DNA of 38,574 nt from Candidatus Aminicenantota bacterium. Lineage in GTDB: Bacteria > Acidobacteriota > Aminicenantia > Aminicenantales > Aminicenantaceae. Every line of letters begins with the position of its first letter. Position 1 is the stretch's first letter. Position numbers and translations under genes: made by a program. Shown here one piece after another: positions 26,245 through 36,500 of this stretch. The notes below the pieces were generated by a model, which saw nothing but the letters and a program-made list of their open reading frames with translations, was not told where the DNA came from and did no database searches. The stretch covers positions 1-38,574 of the forward strand of contig WJMT01000090.1 in NCBI GenBank assembly GCA_014727835.1. The letters are read 5' to 3'.

Positions 26245-26358
26245 CTATCCTTGTTTTTGTTTGTGTTTGGGATTCGTACAGATCACTCTCAGGACTCCTT
26301 TTCTTCGGATGATCCTGCAGTTTCTGCACATCTTTTTAACCGATGCTTTGACTTTCAT
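26245..26358 (-). CDS. rpmJ: 50S ribosomal protein L36 (zinc-type)
   Basis: Small gene of 37 codons read directly from the minus strand: it starts [14 protein letters not shown] and ends NPKHKQKQG. Zinc ligands C11, C14, C27 and H32 are all present, so this is the C+ form. GAGGA lies 7-8 bases before the ATG. It sits between infA and rpsM, its usual place in the alpha operon, 11 bases before rpsM. Confidence 0.95.
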   Translation of the reverse strand: MKVKASVKKMCRNCRIIRRKGVLRVICTNPKHKQKQG

Positions 26359-26379
26359 TTTATGTCCTCGTCATATGAA

Positions 26380-26601
26380 TTATTTATAACGGTAAATGAT
26401 CCGTCCTTTTGTCAAGTCATAGGGAGAAAGTTCCACCAAGACTTTATCTCCAGGTAAGATGCGGATGAAGTATTTGCGCATTTTTCCTGAAATGTGTGCC
26501 AATATGATGTGTTTATTGGGCAGTTCGACTCTGAACATGGCATTAGGAAGGGTTTCGATCACAGTCCCTTCGGTTTCGTAAACATCATCCTTTTTAGGCA
26601 T
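26380..26601 (-). CDS. infA: Translation initiation factor IF-1
   Basis: 73-residue S1/OB-fold factor that binds the 30S A site. The sequence [20 protein letters not shown], then [32 protein letters not shown] and the end [12 protein letters not shown] are diagnostic. The start at 26601 overlaps the end of map by 8 bases and has GGAGAG upstream. The longer open frame upstream is the map gene in another register. Confidence 0.96.
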   Translation of the reverse strand: MPKKDDVYETEGTVIETLPNAMFRVELPNKHIILAHISGKMRKYFIRILPGDKVLVELSPYDLTKGRIIYRYK

Positions 26602-27382
26602 GCTTTCTCTCCCTGTAATTTTCAACTCCGGATTTAGGATACACACTGAGTATCTCTGGTCCGTTTTCAGTCGCTGCAACAGTGTTCTCATAATGGGCGG
26701 AAAGACTTCGGTCCTTGGTAACGGCTGTCCAATTGTCATCCAAAATTTCCACTTCAAAATGCCCTTCTGCAATCATGGGCTCAATGGCCAAGACCATCCC
26801 AGGTTTGATCCTGGCACCATGTCCCGGAGTACCAAAATTAGGAACCTGGGGCTCTTCATGCAGAGACAATCCGATCCCGTGACCCACAAAATTTCTGATA
26901 ACGGAAAATCCATGGGATTCAACGCTTTGCTGGACTGATGATGAGATATCAGATATCCTGTTTCCGACCTTCATCTGCTCAATTCCTTTGTCAAGACTCT
27001 CTCTAACCGCCTCGATCAGTTTTTGAGCTTGAGGAGAAATCTCTCCTACGGGAACTGTGACAGCTGCATCTCCATAAAATCCATGGCTGACCACTCCAAA
27101 ATCCATGCTGAGAATATCGCCCTTTTTGAGTTTTCTTGAGGAAGGGATCCCATGCACGATTTCCTCGTTAACAGAAGTGCACAGGGAAGCGGGATATCCT
27201 CTGTATCCTTTAAAAGCCGGTCTGGCTCCCAGTTCCTCGGTTCTTCTCTCAGCATATTCATCCAATTTTTTGGTTCGGATCCCAGGTTTCACCATATCTT
27301 TCAACTCAGATAGAATTTGCGCAACGATTTGATTGCTGTGCTTCATGGCTTGGATTTCTTTGTGATTTTTATAAATGATCAT
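26594..27382 (-). CDS. map: Methionine aminopeptidase, type I
   Basis: Removes the initiator Met from nascent proteins. The 262 residues have the pita-bread metal ligands: Asp in SMDFG, Asp in YGDAAVT, His in [12 protein letters not shown], Glu in AIEPM and Glu in HYENTV. The substrate-contacting His is in VHGIPS. It lacks the N-terminal zinc finger of the eukaryotic type. It overlaps adk by 4 bases and infA by 8. Confidence 0.96.
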   Translation of the reverse strand: MIIYKNHKEIQAMKHSNQIVAQILSELKDMVKPGIRTKKLDEYAERRTEELGARPAFKGYRGYPASLCTSVNEEIVHGIPSSRKLKKGDILSMDFGVVSHGFYGDAAVTVPVGEISPQAQKLIEAVRESLDKGIEQMKVGNRISDISSSVQQSVESHGFSVIRNFVGHGIGLSLHEEPQVPNFGTPGHGARIKPGMVLAIEPMIAEGHFEVEILDDNWTAVTKDRSLSAHYENTVAATENGPEILSVYPKSGVENYRERKHA

Positions 27383-28053
27383 GACACAGCTTCCACTTCA
27401 TTATCTTCCATATTGCTTTCATTGATAATGGAACAAATTTGTTCAAACACAACCTGTGGAATGGATTCACCATTCACTGCTTTATAAACACCTTTTTTTT
27501 TATAATAATTGATCACTGGTTCGGTCTTCTGATGATATACAGCAAGCCGGTTTTTGATGACTTCCGGTTTATCATCTTTTCTCTGAATGAGTTTTCCTCC
27601 ACACTGCTCACACTTCTTTTCTGCAGACGGCCTTATTTCTTTATTTATATTATATATATGATTACATTTAGAGCAAATGTAGCGAGAGGAAAGCCTCTTC
27701 ATTACTGTGCGTTTATGAATCTGAATATCAACAGCCAGTTCTTTTTGCCCAGGATCTATTTTCTCCAAAGAATAGGCTTGAGACAGATTTCTCGGAAATC
27801 CATCTAAAATATATCCGTCTTTACAGTCATTTTTTTGTATTCTCTGTTTGATCAGTTCAATGATGAGATGGTCCTTTACCAGCTCTCCCTTTTGCATGCC
27901 ATGCTGCGCTTTTTTTCCTATGGAAGTCATGTCATTAACTGCTTTTCTGAGAAGGTCTCCGGCAGATATTTTAGGAAAACCAAACTTCTTCTCAATCAAG
28001 TCTCCCTGTGTGCCTTTTCCGCTTCCAGGAGCTCCGAGAAGAATCAATCTCAT
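27379..28053 (-). CDS. adk: Adenylate kinase with zinc-binding LID
   Basis: Interconverts ATP + AMP and 2 ADP. The 224 residues contain the P-loop GAPGSGKGT (7-15), the AMP-site DGFPRN and RLSSR before the LID. The LID has two CxxC pairs (CSKC and CEQC), a structural zinc site as in Gram-positive and many thermophilic enzymes. It overlaps secY and map by 4 bases each. Confidence 0.96.
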   Translation of the reverse strand: MRLILLGAPGSGKGTQGDLIEKKFGFPKISAGDLLRKAVNDMTSIGKKAQHGMQKGELVKDHLIIELIKQRIQKNDCKDGYILDGFPRNLSQAYSLEKIDPGQKELAVDIQIHKRTVMKRLSSRYICSKCNHIYNINKEIRPSAEKKCEQCGGKLIQRKDDKPEVIKNRLAVYHQKTEPVINYYKKKGVYKAVNGESIPQVVFEQICSIINESNMEDNEVEAVS

Positions 28054-29435
28054 CCTCTCCTCCCTTTGAGCCGTCCACGGCGCATGAATCCATCATAATG
28101 TCTCATAACCAGTTGAGCTTCGATCTGCTGCAATGTATCCATGGCCACCCCCACCACAATGAGAATCGATGTTCCGCCAAAATAAAACTGAACATTCAGG
28201 CCTTGAGTGAACCATTCAGGAAGATTCTGATCCAAAAAGTTTCCGATCAGAGGAATGGGCTGCACCTTGAATCCTGTGATCAGAATTTCCGGGATGATGG
28301 CCACAGCTGCCAGATATACAGCTCCCACTAAGGTGAGCCGGGACAGCACTCCATCAATGTAATCCGCTGTGTTTTTCCCCGGACGTATCCCAGGAATGAA
28401 TCCGCCGTATTTTTTGAGATTATCTGCCACATCAGATGGATTGAAAATAATGGAGACGTAAAAATAAGTGAAAAAGATAATGGAGGCGATATACAACAGA
28501 TTGTAAAGGGGCATGCCCATGGCAAACTGCTCAGCAATGCGTCTGAGAACCGGCACTTTAATCATTTGGGCAATCGTGGAAGGGATGGTGATAATGGAAG
28601 CAGCAAATATGATGGGAATCACTCCTCCGGTATTCACTCTAAGCGGAAGATGAGTGCTCTGGCCGCCATAGATTTTCCGTCCCACTACTCTCTTGGCATA
28701 AGAGACCGGCAGCCTTCTCTGCCCTCTTTCCACAAAAACAATGATGGCCACCACCGAAACCATCAAGGCAACCAAAAAGATGACTCTGATGGGAGTGAGT
28801 TCCCCGCTTCTCAATCCATCTATGATGCTCTGAAGACCATTGGGAAAACCCACCACGATCCCTGCGAATATGATCAAAGAAATGCCGTTGCCGATTCCTC
28901 TCTCCGATATCTGCTCTCCGAGCCACATGATAAAAACCGTTCCTGTGGTCAAAGTCAGCACTGTCAGAAATTTAAATCCCAGCCCAGGATTGGGAACAAT
29001 GGGAGCTCCTCCGGGTGTCTTGGCCGTTTCTAAAAATATACTGATAGCAGTGGCCTGGATGATGCAGATGACCAGAGTCCCATATCGTGTGTACTGTGTG
29101 ATTTTCTTCCGACCCAGCTCTCCTTCTTTAGACAGTCTTTCCAGATACGGCCACACCACCTGCAACAGCTGAAGAATGATGGATGCACTGATGTAAGGCA
29201 TGATTCCTAAGGCAAAAATGGTCATTTGCGACATATTTCGTCCGCTGAACAAGTCCACCATTCCCAGGATTGTCCCCTTTTGAGACTCCCAGAATTCTGC
29301 CAGTGCAGAGCTGCTGATCCCAGGATTGGGTATCTGCGCTCCGATCCTGTAAACTGCTAAAATTGCGAGAGTAAAAAGAACCCGTCTCCTTAAATCAGGA
29401 ATACTGAAAATGTTTCTTATGCTTTCTAACATCAT
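28050..29435 (-). CDS. secY: Protein translocase subunit SecY
   Basis: 461-residue channel subunit of the Sec translocon, with ten predicted membrane helices. Recognisable are [14 protein letters not shown] in the first helix and plug region, the [20 protein letters not shown] loop, [15 protein letters not shown] and [13 protein letters not shown]. The second Met (29432) is an alternative start. The first overlaps rplO by 4 bases and is preceded by GGAAGTGA. Confidence 0.97.
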   Translation of the reverse strand: MMLESIRNIFSIPDLRRRVLFTLAILAVYRIGAQIPNPGISSSALAEFWESQKGTILGMVDLFSGRNMSQMTIFALGIMPYISASIILQLLQVVWPYLERLSKEGELGRKKITQYTRYGTLVICIIQATAISIFLETAKTPGGAPIVPNPGLGFKFLTVLTLTTGTVFIMWLGEQISERGIGNGISLIIFAGIVVGFPNGLQSIIDGLRSGELTPIRVIFLVALMVSVVAIIVFVERGQRRLPVSYAKRVVGRKIYGGQSTHLPLRVNTGGVIPIIFAASIITIPSTIAQMIKVPVLRRIAEQFAMGMPLYNLLYIASIIFFTYFYVSIIFNPSDVADNLKKYGGFIPGIRPGKNTADYIDGVLSRLTLVGAVYLAAVAIIPEILITGFKVQPIPLIGNFLDQNLPEWFTQGLNVQFYFGGTSILIVVGVAMDTLQQIEAQLVMRHYDGFMRRGRLKGRRG

Positions 29436-29878
29436 TCACTTCCAATAGTAACCGCTTTTCCACCAGCTTTTTCGATCTGTTTTTTGGCGGATTGTGAAAA
29501 TTTGTGGGCATGAACGGTTTTAGCACTTTTGATTTCCCCGCGCCCCAAGATTTTCACCGGCTGAGATTTCTTTTTTATGATTCCAGCCTCTAAGAGGTCT
29601 TTGATTTTGATGGTCTTTTTTTTGATTTTAGAGAGCTGATCAATATTCACTTCAGAATACTCCTTACGGAAAATATTGGTGAATCCTCTTTTGGGTACCC
29701 TTCTTACAAGAGGCATTTGCCCGCCTTCAAAGCCGATTTTTCGTGAGTAACCAGAAATGGATTTTTGACCTTTGGTCCCGCGGCCTGAAGTCTTGCCTCT
29801 ACCAGAGCCAGGACCCCTCCCAACTCTTTTTCTGTTCTTTTGAGCTCCCTTTGCTGGGCAAAGTTCATTTAATTTCAT
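29432..29878 (-). CDS. rplO: 50S ribosomal protein L15
   Basis: 148 residues with the typical Gly/Arg/Lys-rich N-terminal tail ([22 protein letters not shown]) and the conserved [18 protein letters not shown]. It begins [20 protein letters not shown]. It is followed by secY with a 4-base overlap and preceded by rpmD with a 2-base gap. Confidence 0.97.
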   Translation of the reverse strand: MKLNELCPAKGAQKNRKRVGRGPGSGRGKTSGRGTKGQKSISGYSRKIGFEGGQMPLVRRVPKRGFTNIFRKEYSEVNIDQLSKIKKKTIKIKDLLEAGIIKKKSQPVKILGRGEIKSAKTVHAHKFSQSAKKQIEKAGGKAVTIGSE

Positions 29879-29880
29879 TT

Positions 29881-30075
29881 TTAACTCAACTCCTCGACTT
29901 GGACTAGATGAGATACTTTGGATATCATTCCTCTGATAGCCGGGTTATCCTTTCTTATGGCTTCGGAATTCAGTTTTCTCAATCCCATTCCCCTGACGAT
30001 CTCTCTTTGCTTCTGGGGACGTCCCACTAAACTTCGCACTAACCGGATCCTAATTTCTTTCTCTTTTACTGCCAT
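29881..30075 (-). CDS. rpmD: 50S ribosomal protein L30
   Basis: 64 residues, the short bacterial L30, with [27 protein letters not shown] as signature region. Its start lies within the last codons of rpsE (10-base overlap), suggesting coupled translation. Confidence 0.95.
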   Translation of the reverse strand: MAVKEKEIRIRLVRSLVGRPQKQREIVRGMGLRKLNSEAIRKDNPAIRGMISKVSHLVQVEELS

Positions 30076-30578
30076 ATCGCATCCTCATCTTTTTCTCTGA
30101 GCTCAGAAAGTTTTTTTGGGTTTTTGAGTTTCTTTAAAGCATTTATGGTGGCATTGGCCACACTCAAAGGATTGTTACTGCCGACTGATTTAGTGAGAAC
30201 ATCTTTCACTCCAGCCAGCTCCAGAATAATTCTTACAGCTCCTCCGGCAATGATACCGGTTCCTTTAGATGCCGGGCGAAGAATCACTTGACCCCCACAA
30301 TGCACTCCTTTGATGAAATGCGGAATAGTGGTCCCTTTGAGAGGAACTTCAATGATATGCTTTTTGGCATCTTGGGCGCCTTTTCTTATGGCTGGGGGGA
30401 CTTCTCTAGCTTTTCCTTTTCCTATGCCGATCAGGCCGTTTTCATTTCCTACCGCTACAAGAGCAGAAAAACTTAAATTTTTCCCTCCTTTGACCACTTT
30501 CATTGTTCTTCGGATAGAAATGACTTGGTCATTAAATTCATCTTCAGCTTCATCTCTTTTGAATCGTTGTTTGTCCAC
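30066..30578 (-). CDS. rpsE: 30S ribosomal protein S5
   Basis: 170 residues with the double-stranded RNA-binding-like N-terminal fold (VKGGKNLSFSALVAVGNENGLIGIGKGKAREVPPAI) and the C-terminal RPASKGTGIIAGGAVRIILELAGVKD. Translation starts at GTG 30578 with AAGGAGGA about 8 bases upstream. Confidence 0.97.
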   Translation of the reverse strand: MDKQRFKRDEAEDEFNDQVISIRRTMKVVKGGKNLSFSALVAVGNENGLIGIGKGKAREVPPAIRKGAQDAKKHIIEVPLKGTTIPHFIKGVHCGGQVILRPASKGTGIIAGGAVRIILELAGVKDVLTKSVGSNNPLSVANATINALKKLKNPKKLSELREKDEDAIWQ

Positions 30579-30601
30579 TCTTATTCCTCCTTAAAGTTCC
30601 C

Positions 30602-30976
30602 TCAAAAGTTAATACCTGACTTTCTCAGCGATTCGGCCAGAGCTTTGATCCGACCTTGATAGGGGTAATGACCCCGATCAAACACAATGTTCTTTATTTT
30701 ATTCTTCTTTAATCTTTCTGCCATGGTTTTGGCAAGAGTTTGGGAAGCTTTCATGTTTTTCGTGTTGTCTTGTTTTTCGCGGAAATCTTTTTCCAAAGTG
30801 GAAGCAGAAGTCAGCACTTTTCCATTGATATCATCCACTACCTGGATATAGATGTATCTGTTGCTGCGGCTGACATGGATCCTAGGTTTGTCTTTGGTCC
30901 CGTTGATCTTTTTTCTGACTCTCCTCCTGATCCTTTGCTTGGCTTGTTTCTTTTTATAAACTTTGTTTTTAAACAC
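30602..30976 (-). CDS. rplR: 50S ribosomal protein L18
   Basis: 124-residue 5S rRNA-binding protein. The basic N-terminus (RIRRRVRKKINGTKDKPRIHVSRSNRYIYIQVVDD) and the end FDRGHYPYQGRIKALAESLRKSGINF are typical. It starts at GTG 30976, overlapping the rplF end by 8 bases, with GGAG about 7 bases upstream. Confidence 0.96.
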   Translation of the reverse strand: MFKNKVYKKKQAKQRIRRRVRKKINGTKDKPRIHVSRSNRYIYIQVVDDINGKVLTSASTLEKDFREKQDNTKNMKASQTLAKTMAERLKKNKIKNIVFDRGHYPYQGRIKALAESLRKSGINF

Positions 30977-31520
30977 TGGTTGCTCCTACTCCTGCTTTGC
31001 GTTCTTTCTTTATCAGTCTTTCTCCGGAATATCGGATCCCTTTAAGTTTGTAAGAGTCCGGCTTCCGGAAACTCTTGATTTTATGTGCCTCCTGACCCAC
31101 TCTCTGTTTGTTGATTCCTTTGACCACAATGGTGTTCGGGTTTTCCAATTCGATCTCAATATCCTCAGGAATTTCATAAATGACAGGTTTTGAGTATCCT
31201 AGATTCAGCTCCAGCCTGTTTTTCTGCATTTTGGCTCTGAATCCGACTCCCACGATTTCCAGTTTTTTTGAAAATCCTTGGGTGACTCCCTGAACTGCAT
31301 TGGCAGCTAAAGTCCGGGAAAGTCCGTGGAAAGAAGCCGTCTGGTGGTCATCTTTCTCTCTTTTAAAAACCAACACATTGTCCTTGAGCTTGACTTCAAT
31401 GCCTTCAAAAAGAGGAGATTCATTTTTACCCTTAGGACCCTGGAATTCAATTTTATCTGAACGCACATCCACTTTGACCTTTTCTGGAATCTCTATGGGT
31501 CTCTGACCGACTCTAGACAT
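30969..31520 (-). CDS. rplF: 50S ribosomal protein L6
   Basis: 183 residues starting MSRVGQRPIEIPEKVKV, with two homologous alpha/beta domains. NAVQGVTQGFSKKLEIVGVGFRA and the C-terminal signature VGQEAHKIKSFRKPDSYKLKGIRY are present. It follows rpsH by 24 bases. Confidence 0.97.
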   Translation of the reverse strand: MSRVGQRPIEIPEKVKVDVRSDKIEFQGPKGKNESPLFEGIEVKLKDNVLVFKREKDDHQTASFHGLSRTLAANAVQGVTQGFSKKLEIVGVGFRAKMQKNRLELNLGYSKPVIYEIPEDIEIELENPNTIVVKGINKQRVGQEAHKIKSFRKPDSYKLKGIRYSGERLIKKERKAGVGATSV

Positions 31521-31544
31521 TTTGACCTTCCTTTTTTTGGGTTT

Positions 31545-31943
31545 TTACCAAATTTGACATAGCACCTCTCCTCCGTATCCCATATCTTCACATTTTTTCC
31601 CTGTGAAAACTCCGTGAGAGGTGGAGATGATCACCACTCCCAATCCATCTAGAACTTTAGGTATACTGTCTTTTTTACAGAAAATGCGGCAGCCGGGTTT
31701 GCTCACTCTTTCCATTCCTGAAATGACGTTTTTTTTGTCTTCAGTATATTTCAAAATCAATCTCAAGATTCCCTGTTTTTTGTCATCAATGACTTTATAG
31801 TTTTTAATATAGCCTTCATCTTTGAGTATTTTTGCTATGGCTTTTTTCATATTAGACGAAGGAATGTCAACCTGCTTTTTTCGGACCATTCCTGCATTTC
31901 TAATTCTTGTGAGCATGTCTGCAATCGGATCTGTTAAGGTCAT
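31545..31943 (-). CDS. rpsH: 30S ribosomal protein S8
   Basis: 132 residues starting MTLTDPIADMLTRIRNAGMVRKKQ, with the C-terminal STSHGVFTGKKCEDMGYGGEVLCQIW. It is a primary 16S rRNA-binding protein and in enterobacteria the repressor of the spc operon; whether it regulates here is unknown. GAGAGGG lies upstream of the ATG. Confidence 0.97.
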   Translation of the reverse strand: MTLTDPIADMLTRIRNAGMVRKKQVDIPSSNMKKAIAKILKDEGYIKNYKVIDDKKQGILRLILKYTEDKKNVISGMERVSKPGCRIFCKKDSIPKVLDGLGVVIISTSHGVFTGKKCEDMGYGGEVLCQIW

Positions 31944-31965
31944 TGTCTTTACCCTCTCTTTTTCT

Positions 31966-32151
31966 CTACCAAGATGCCTTGGTCACACCTGGGATATCTC
32001 CTTTTAAGGCCAACTCCCTGAAGCACAGCCGGCACAAATCAAATTTGCGGAGATAACCCTTGGGCCGACCACAAATCTGGCACCGGTTTTTGTATCTCAC
32101 TCGATATTTTGGCTTCTTTCTGTGTTTTGCAATGGATGATTGTCTCGCCAC
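31966..32151 (-). CDS. rpsN: 30S ribosomal protein S14, type Z (zinc-binding)
   Basis: 61 residues, the exact length of short zinc-type S14. The CQIC and CRLC pairs bind zinc, and the end is [12 protein letters not shown] chose GTG 32151, which gives ARQSSIAK as the second residue onward and has AAGGAAGGG directly upstream. A GTG at 32169 overlapping rplE would add six residues not found in the family. Confidence 0.93.
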   Translation of the reverse strand: MARQSSIAKHRKKPKYRVRYKNRCQICGRPKGYLRKFDLCRLCFRELALKGDIPGVTKASW

Positions 32152-32165
32152 TTTTCCCTTCCTTT

Positions 32166-32708
32166 TCACTCCTCACTAAAAGGCATACCTATTTTTTTCA
32201 AAAGAACATAACCCTGCTTGTCATCTTCAGCAGATGTGACAAAGGTTATGTTCATGCCTCTTGTCTTATTCACTTTGGTGTAATCGATTTCAGGAAAAAC
32301 CAGCTGATCTTTGATTCCTAAAGTGTAATTCCCGCTTCCGTCAAATGAACGGGCTGAAACCCCTCTGAAATCCCTGACCCTCGGAAGCACGATATTCACC
32401 AAACGGTCAATAAACTCATACATTCTGTTTTTCCGGAGAGTCACATAACATGCGATCGGTTTTCCCTTTCTCAATTTAAATGTAGATATGGATTTTTTTG
32501 CCCTTCCTATGGCAGGCCATTGTCCGGTGATCAAACTCAACTCCTTCTGAGCTTTATCCAGAATTTTGATGTCTTCAAGGGCTTCTCCGATACCCATATT
32601 GATGACCACTCGCTCCACTCTGGGAACAGCCATAGGGTTCTCTAAAGAGAATTCTTTCATCAATTCAGGAACAATTTCTTTTTCAAATTTTTGCTTGAGC
32701 CGACTCAT
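32166..32708 (-). CDS. rplE: 50S ribosomal protein L5
   Basis: 180 residues, the usual length, starting [20 protein letters not shown]. It binds 5S rRNA and contacts the P-site t[14 protein letters not shown] and [21 protein letters not shown] are the family signatures. ATG 32708 has GAGG 6-7 bases upstream; an ATG at 32720 overlapping rplX is possible and would add four residues. Confidence 0.95.
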   Translation of the reverse strand: MSRLKQKFEKEIVPELMKEFSLENPMAVPRVERVVINMGIGEALEDIKILDKAQKELSLITGQWPAIGRAKKSISTFKLRKGKPIACYVTLRKNRMYEFIDRLVNIVLPRVRDFRGVSARSFDGSGNYTLGIKDQLVFPEIDYTKVNKTRGMNITFVTSAEDDKQGYVLLKKIGMPFSEE

Positions 32709-32716
32709 ATTTGACC

Positions 32717-33049
32717 TCATTCTGCCTTTTCTAATGTTATATCACACTTGCTGCACACTCTGACCTTGGATCCATCTTCCAGTTCATTGGTCCGGATCCT
32801 CACTCCCTGTCCGCATTCCTGACAAAAGACTTTGATATTGGAAACATGGATGGGAGCTTCTTTTTCCATGATCCCTCCCTGGATGTTTTTGCTTTGGTCT
32901 TGTCTGATGAATTCTTTAGCAAAGTTCAATTTTTCAACAATCACGCTTTGTTTCTCAGGAATAACTTTCAGGACTTTTCCTGTTTTTCCTTTATCTTTTC
33001 CTGTAATCACCATGACCGTATCGTTCTTTTTCACCTTCATCCTGTTCAT
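32717..33049 (-). CDS. rplX: 50S ribosomal protein L24 (with CxxC pairs)
   Basis: 110 residues. The KOW motif lies in [20 protein letters not shown]. The C-terminal part has CQEC and CSKC, a possible zinc site seen in many bacterial L24 proteins. The start is ATG 33049, sharing one base with the rplN stop (TGATG), with GGAGGT about 6 bases upstream; a GTG one codon earlier is less well placed. Confidence 0.95.
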   Translation of the reverse strand: MNRMKVKKNDTVMVITGKDKGKTGKVLKVIPEKQSVIVEKLNFAKEFIRQDQSKNIQGGIMEKEAPIHVSNIKVFCQECGQGVRIRTNELEDGSKVRVCSKCDITLEKAE

Positions 33050-33417
33050 CACACAACCTCCGGTGCAAGGGAGATGATCTTCATAAAATTTTTGTCTCTG
33101 AGTTCTCTTCCCACCGGCCCGAAAACACGCGTTCCAACCGGTTCTCCCTGAACATTTATGATAACCGCCGCATTCTCATCAAAGCGAATGTATGAACCAT
33201 CGGATCTTCTGATTTCCTTTTTGGCTCTTACCACCACAGCTCTGACAATTTTTCCTTTAGGGATCTCACTTTCGGGCTGAGCTTCTTTGACTGAAGCGGA
33301 AATCACATCTCCTATAGTGGCGTTTCTTCCCACTCCCCCGCCCAGTGGAGTGATGCAAAGAATTTTTCTCACTCCTGAATTATCAGCAATGATGAGTTTT
33401 GTCTCTTGGCGTATCAT
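33049..33417 (-). CDS. rplN: 50S ribosomal protein L14
   Basis: 122 residues starting [22 protein letters not shown], with the signature around [28 protein letters not shown]. It lies at the subunit interface near the factor-binding region. It overlaps the next gene at TGATG and follows rpsQ by 6 bases. Confidence 0.97.
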   Translation of the reverse strand: MIRQETKLIIADNSGVRKILCITPLGGGVGRNATIGDVISASVKEAQPESEIPKGKIVRAVVVRAKKEIRRSDGSYIRFDENAAVIINVQGEPVGTRVFGPVGRELRDKNFMKIISLAPEVV

Positions 33418-33423
33418 TATTTT

Positions 33424-33723
33424 TTATCCCTTGTCTTCATTTTGTTTGGTCTTTTCGCCAGGGGCTAAATCTGTGATTTCCTTCACTCTCCACCTTTTTC
33501 TTTTACTCAACGGTCTGGTCTCAATGATGGTCACTATATCTCCGATTTTGCACTTTTCATATTCATCATGAGCAAAATAACTTTTCCTCTTTTTGATGAC
33601 TTTTTTATACAGAGGATGCCTGACCTGACGCTCCACAGAGACCTTCACTGTCTTTTTCATCTTGTTCCCAATAACAACACCGGTCTTTTCTTTCTTTCTG
33701 CTCATTTCCTTTGTCTCACTCAT
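33424..33723 (-). CDS. rpsQ: 30S ribosomal protein S17
   Basis: 99-residue OB-fold protein. [33 protein letters not shown] and [22 protein letters not shown] are diagnostic. The C-terminus has an extra polar tail ([11 protein letters not shown]). The start at 33723 overlaps rpmC by 8 bases; an ATG seven codons later is possible but has a poorly spaced ribosome site. Confidence 0.95.
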   Translation of the reverse strand: MSETKEMSRKKEKTGVVIGNKMKKTVKVSVERQVRHPLYKKVIKKRKSYFAHDEYEKCKIGDIVTIIETRPLSKRKRWRVKEITDLAPGEKTKQNEDKG

Positions 33724-33922
33724 TCTCTTTGTTCCCTCTTATTTTTTCTGTCAATATGGTATTCAATCTGGCCAAATCCTTTTTTACGGAGTTGACTTTC
33801 TTGACATCTTCAAGCTGTCCCATAGACTGTTGAAACCGCAATTTAAAGAGCTGGTCTTCCAATTCTCCCTTTTTGTTCTCCAGCTCTTGCTCAGACATTT
33901 CTCTAAATTCTTGTGCTTTCAT
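33716..33922 (-). CDS. rpmC: 50S ribosomal protein L29
   Basis: 68 residues, a helical hairpin near the peptide exit tunnel. It begins [20 protein letters not shown] and contains [19 protein letters not shown] and RLNTILTEK. It overlaps rplP by 4 bases and rpsQ by 8. Confidence 0.95.
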   Translation of the reverse strand: MKAQEFREMSEQELENKKGELEDQLFKLRFQQSMGQLEDVKKVNSVKKDLARLNTILTEKIRGNKENE

Positions 33923-34341
33923 TTTAATTCCCTGCTGTCTCGTGATACAAACCGGGTTTTGATAGGAAGTTTATTGTCTGCTCTTCTCATGGCTTCTCTG
34001 GCCGTTTTCTCTTCCACTCCGCCTAGCTCATAGATCATCCGGCCGGGTCTGATCACATCGACCCAGAATTCAGGATCACCTTTGCCCTTTCCCATTCTCA
34101 CTTCGGTGGGTTTTTTTGTCACAGGTTTCCATGGGAAAACCCGAATCCAGAGCTTTCCTTTTCTACGCAGATAACGGCCAATAGCGATTCGTCCTGCCTC
34201 GATCTGTCTTGAAGTCATCCAGCAAGGCTCAAGCGCTTGAAGCCCAAACTGACCAAAGGACAACCTTCCTCCACGGATGGCTTTTCCCTTCATCCGTCCT
34301 CTCTGTTGTTTGCGGTACTTGACTTTGCTTGGCATTAACAT
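33919..34341 (-). CDS. rplP: 50S ribosomal protein L16
   Basis: 140 residues starting with the typical [41 protein letters not shown] and the [22 protein letters not shown] loop near the peptidyl transferase centre are conserved. GGAG lies about 8 bases before the first ATG. It follows rpsC by 2 bases. Confidence 0.97.
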   Translation of the reverse strand: MLMPSKVKYRKQQRGRMKGKAIRGGRLSFGQFGLQALEPCWMTSRQIEAGRIAIGRYLRRKGKLWIRVFPWKPVTKKPTEVRMGKGKGDPEFWVDVIRPGRMIYELGGVEEKTAREAMRRADNKLPIKTRFVSRDSRELK

Positions 34342-34343
34342 GA

Positions 34344-35012
34344 CTAAATCTCCTCTATTTCATCAGTCCGTGAGGTCATTTTTTCTTTTTCTTTATCTGA
34401 ATTGTATATCCACACTTTGATCCCTATGTTTCCGTAAGTGGTGTTAGCCTCTGTGAAACCATAATCAATATCTGCTCTCAGAGTCTGGAGTTTCAACTGT
34501 CCTTTCAAGTACCACTCAGAACGGGCGATCTCCACCCCTCCCAATCTTCCGGAACACATCACTTTGATTCCTTTGGCTCCCATTTTGAGAGCTGTATTTA
34601 CAGCTCTTCGCATGGCCCTTCGGTAGGCGATCCTTTTCTCCAGCTGGACAGCAATCCCCTGGGCAACCAAAATGGCATTCAATTCAGGCTTGTCCACTTC
34701 CCTGATATCGATATACACCTCTTTTTCCACAATTTCCTGAAGGCGCTTCTTCAAATTTTCGATCTCCCTTCCTCCTCTTCCTATAACGATCCCAGGTCTT
34801 GCTGTATACACAATGATTCTTATTTTAGGGCCGATCCTTTCCACAATGACTTCCGATATGCCAGCATGGCTGTACTGTTCTTTGACAATTTTCTTGATCT
34901 TTAAGTCCTGGTGCAGCAGACGCTTATAATCTTCGCCTCTTGAAAACCATTTCGAGCTCCAGTCCTTGTTATAACCCAACCGGAAACCATATGGATGTGT
35001 TTTTTGGCCCAC
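34344..35012 (-). CDS. rpsC: 30S ribosomal protein S3
   Basis: 222 residues with the KH domain motif [20 protein letters not shown] and the C-terminal [27 protein letters not shown]. Translation starts at GTG 35012 (then [13 protein letters not shown], the family start), with GGGAGA about 7 bases upstream. The frame is open 102 bases further upstream, but that part lies inside rplV and is not S3-like. Confidence 0.96.
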   Translation of the reverse strand: MGQKTHPYGFRLGYNKDWSSKWFSRGEDYKRLLHQDLKIKKIVKEQYSHAGISEVIVERIGPKIRIIVYTARPGIVIGRGGREIENLKKRLQEIVEKEVYIDIREVDKPELNAILVAQGIAVQLEKRIAYRRAMRRAVNTALKMGAKGIKVMCSGRLGGVEIARSEWYLKGQLKLQTLRADIDYGFTEANTTYGNIGIKVWIYNSDKEKEKMTSRTDEIEEI

Positions 35013-35014
35013 TT

Positions 35015-35377
35015 TTATCTCCCTTTCCTTTCTTCTAAAAATATATGAATATGACTTGTTCGTTTGAGGATTCGAACCGCTCTTCCCATTGCTGCAGCTC
35101 TGAATCGTTTCCACGTCGGCCCTTGATTGACATAGATTTCTCCGATGTACAGGTCGTCTACATCTGCTTCAGGACTCTTCTGCTGGGCATTGGCAATCGC
35201 TGAACGAAGCAGCTTTTCTATAATCGCGCTGATCTTTCTTTTCTTGGAAAATTTGAGTATTGTCAGAGCTTCTCCGACATACCTATCCTTGATCAGATTC
35301 GCCACCAGACGACTCTTTCTGGGCGAAATCCTCACGTGCTTGACTGCTGCTTTGGAAATGATATCTTGTTTTTTCAT
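35015..35377 (-). CDS. rplV: 50S ribosomal protein L22
   Basis: 120 residues. [27 protein letters not shown] and the C-terminal [22 protein letters not shown] (here [17 protein letters not shown]) define L22, whose beta-hairpin lines the exit tunnel. No clear Shine-Dalgarno site is visible; the start lies 1 base after the rpsS stop, so coupling is probable. Confidence 0.96.
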   Translation of the reverse strand: MKKQDIISKAAVKHVRISPRKSRLVANLIKDRYVGEALTILKFSKKRKISAIIEKLLRSAIANAQQKSPEADVDDLYIGEIYVNQGPTWKRFRAAAMGRAVRILKRTSHIHIFLEERKGR

Positions 35378-35378
35378 T

Positions 35379-35669
35379 TTACTTTTTTATCTTTATCGCT
35401 TTCGCGGCCTTGGATGTGTGTCCCTTAAAAGTGCGGGTGGGAGAAAACTCTCCCAATTTATGACCGACCATATTTTCAGTCACAAATACAGGAATAAACT
35501 TTTTTCCATTATGAACACCGATGGTCAATCCGACCATCTCTGGAATCACGGTTGACCTTCTGGAGTATGTCTTGACTACTTTTTTCTTGTCCTTCGTGGT
35601 ATCAATTGACTCGATTTTTTTCAAAAGCGACTCATCAACAAAAGGTCCCTTTTTTAACGACCTGCTCAT
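35379..35669 (-). CDS. rpsS: 30S ribosomal protein S19
   Basis: 96 residues starting [20 protein letters not shown], with [41 protein letters not shown] as the conserved core. It sits in the 30S head with S13. It lies 2 bases after rplB. Confidence 0.97.
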   Translation of the reverse strand: MSRSLKKGPFVDESLLKKIESIDTTKDKKKVVKTYSRRSTVIPEMVGLTIGVHNGKKFIPVFVTENMVGHKLGEFSPTRTFKGHTSKAAKAIKIKK

Positions 35670-35671
35670 GA

Positions 35672-36499
35672 TTATCGACTCCTTCTTCTCACAATAAACT
35701 TTTGTGTTCTCTTGTTTCGTCGTGTCCTGTAGCCTTTAGTGGGTTGTCCCGTAGGTGAAACAGGATTGCGGCCTCCCTTAGCTTTTCCTTCCCCTCCACC
35801 ATGCGGGTGGTCTATGGGATTCATAGCTGAGCCTCTGACATGGGGCCGTTTTCCCATGTGTCTCTTTCGTCCTGCTTTTCCCAGAGATATGTTTTGGCGG
35901 TCCGGGTTGCTGACTTCTCCTATCGTTGCTCTGCAGTCCAAATGGATCTTTCGGATCTCAGAAGAGGGCATTCGGACTTGAGCATAATCACCCTCTTTGG
36001 CCAAAATCTGAGCTCTGGATCCCGCAGATTTTGCAATCTGGCCTCCTTTTCCAGGCCTCAGTTCTATATTGTGAATGACCATACCTAAGGGAATGTTTCT
36101 CAGGGGCATGGAATTTCCGGGCATGATATCCACCTGTCTGTCATCAGATATAATGGTCTGTCCCGGTTTCAAGCCCCGGGGAGTGAGAATGTATCTTCTT
36201 TCTCCGTCCTTATACTTGATCAATGATATAAATGAAGAACGGTTGGGATCATATTCAATGGTCTCCACGGTCCCGGGAATACCTTTTTTGTCTCTCTTGA
36301 AATCTATAATCCGGTACAGACGTTTGTTTCCGCCGCCTCGGTGTCTCATTGTGATCTGGCCTCTGGAACTTCGGCCTCCGTGCTTTTTAAGCGGCTCCAA
36401 AAGGGGCTTGTAAGGTTTGTTTTGGGTCAGGTCATCATAGACGATCCCTGTCCTGTGGCGAAGACCGGCTGAAGTAGGTTTGTATGTCTTTATTGCCAT
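35672..36499 (-). CDS. rplB: 50S ribosomal protein L2
   Basis: 275-residue core protein next to the peptidyl transferase centre. It begins [19 protein letters not shown]. The C-terminal [18 protein letters not shown] contains the conserved His region needed for peptidyl transfer. GAGGCGG precedes the ATG. It follows rplW by 1 base. Confidence 0.98.
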   Translation of the reverse strand: MAIKTYKPTSAGLRHRTGIVYDDLTQNKPYKPLLEPLKKHGGRSSRGQITMRHRGGGNKRLYRIIDFKRDKKGIPGTVETIEYDPNRSSFISLIKYKDGERRYILTPRGLKPGQTIISDDRQVDIMPGNSMPLRNIPLGMVIHNIELRPGKGGQIAKSAGSRAQILAKEGDYAQVRMPSSEIRKIHLDCRATIGEVSNPDRQNISLGKAGRKRHMGKRPHVRGSAMNPIDHPHGGGEGKAKGGRNPVSPTGQPTKGYRTRRNKRTQKFIVRRRSR

Positions 36500-36500
36500 T

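Noticed and set aside
26234-26329. Extended S13 N-terminus
   Set aside because: It overlaps rpmJ in another frame and is absent from the S13 family, which begins MARIAG.
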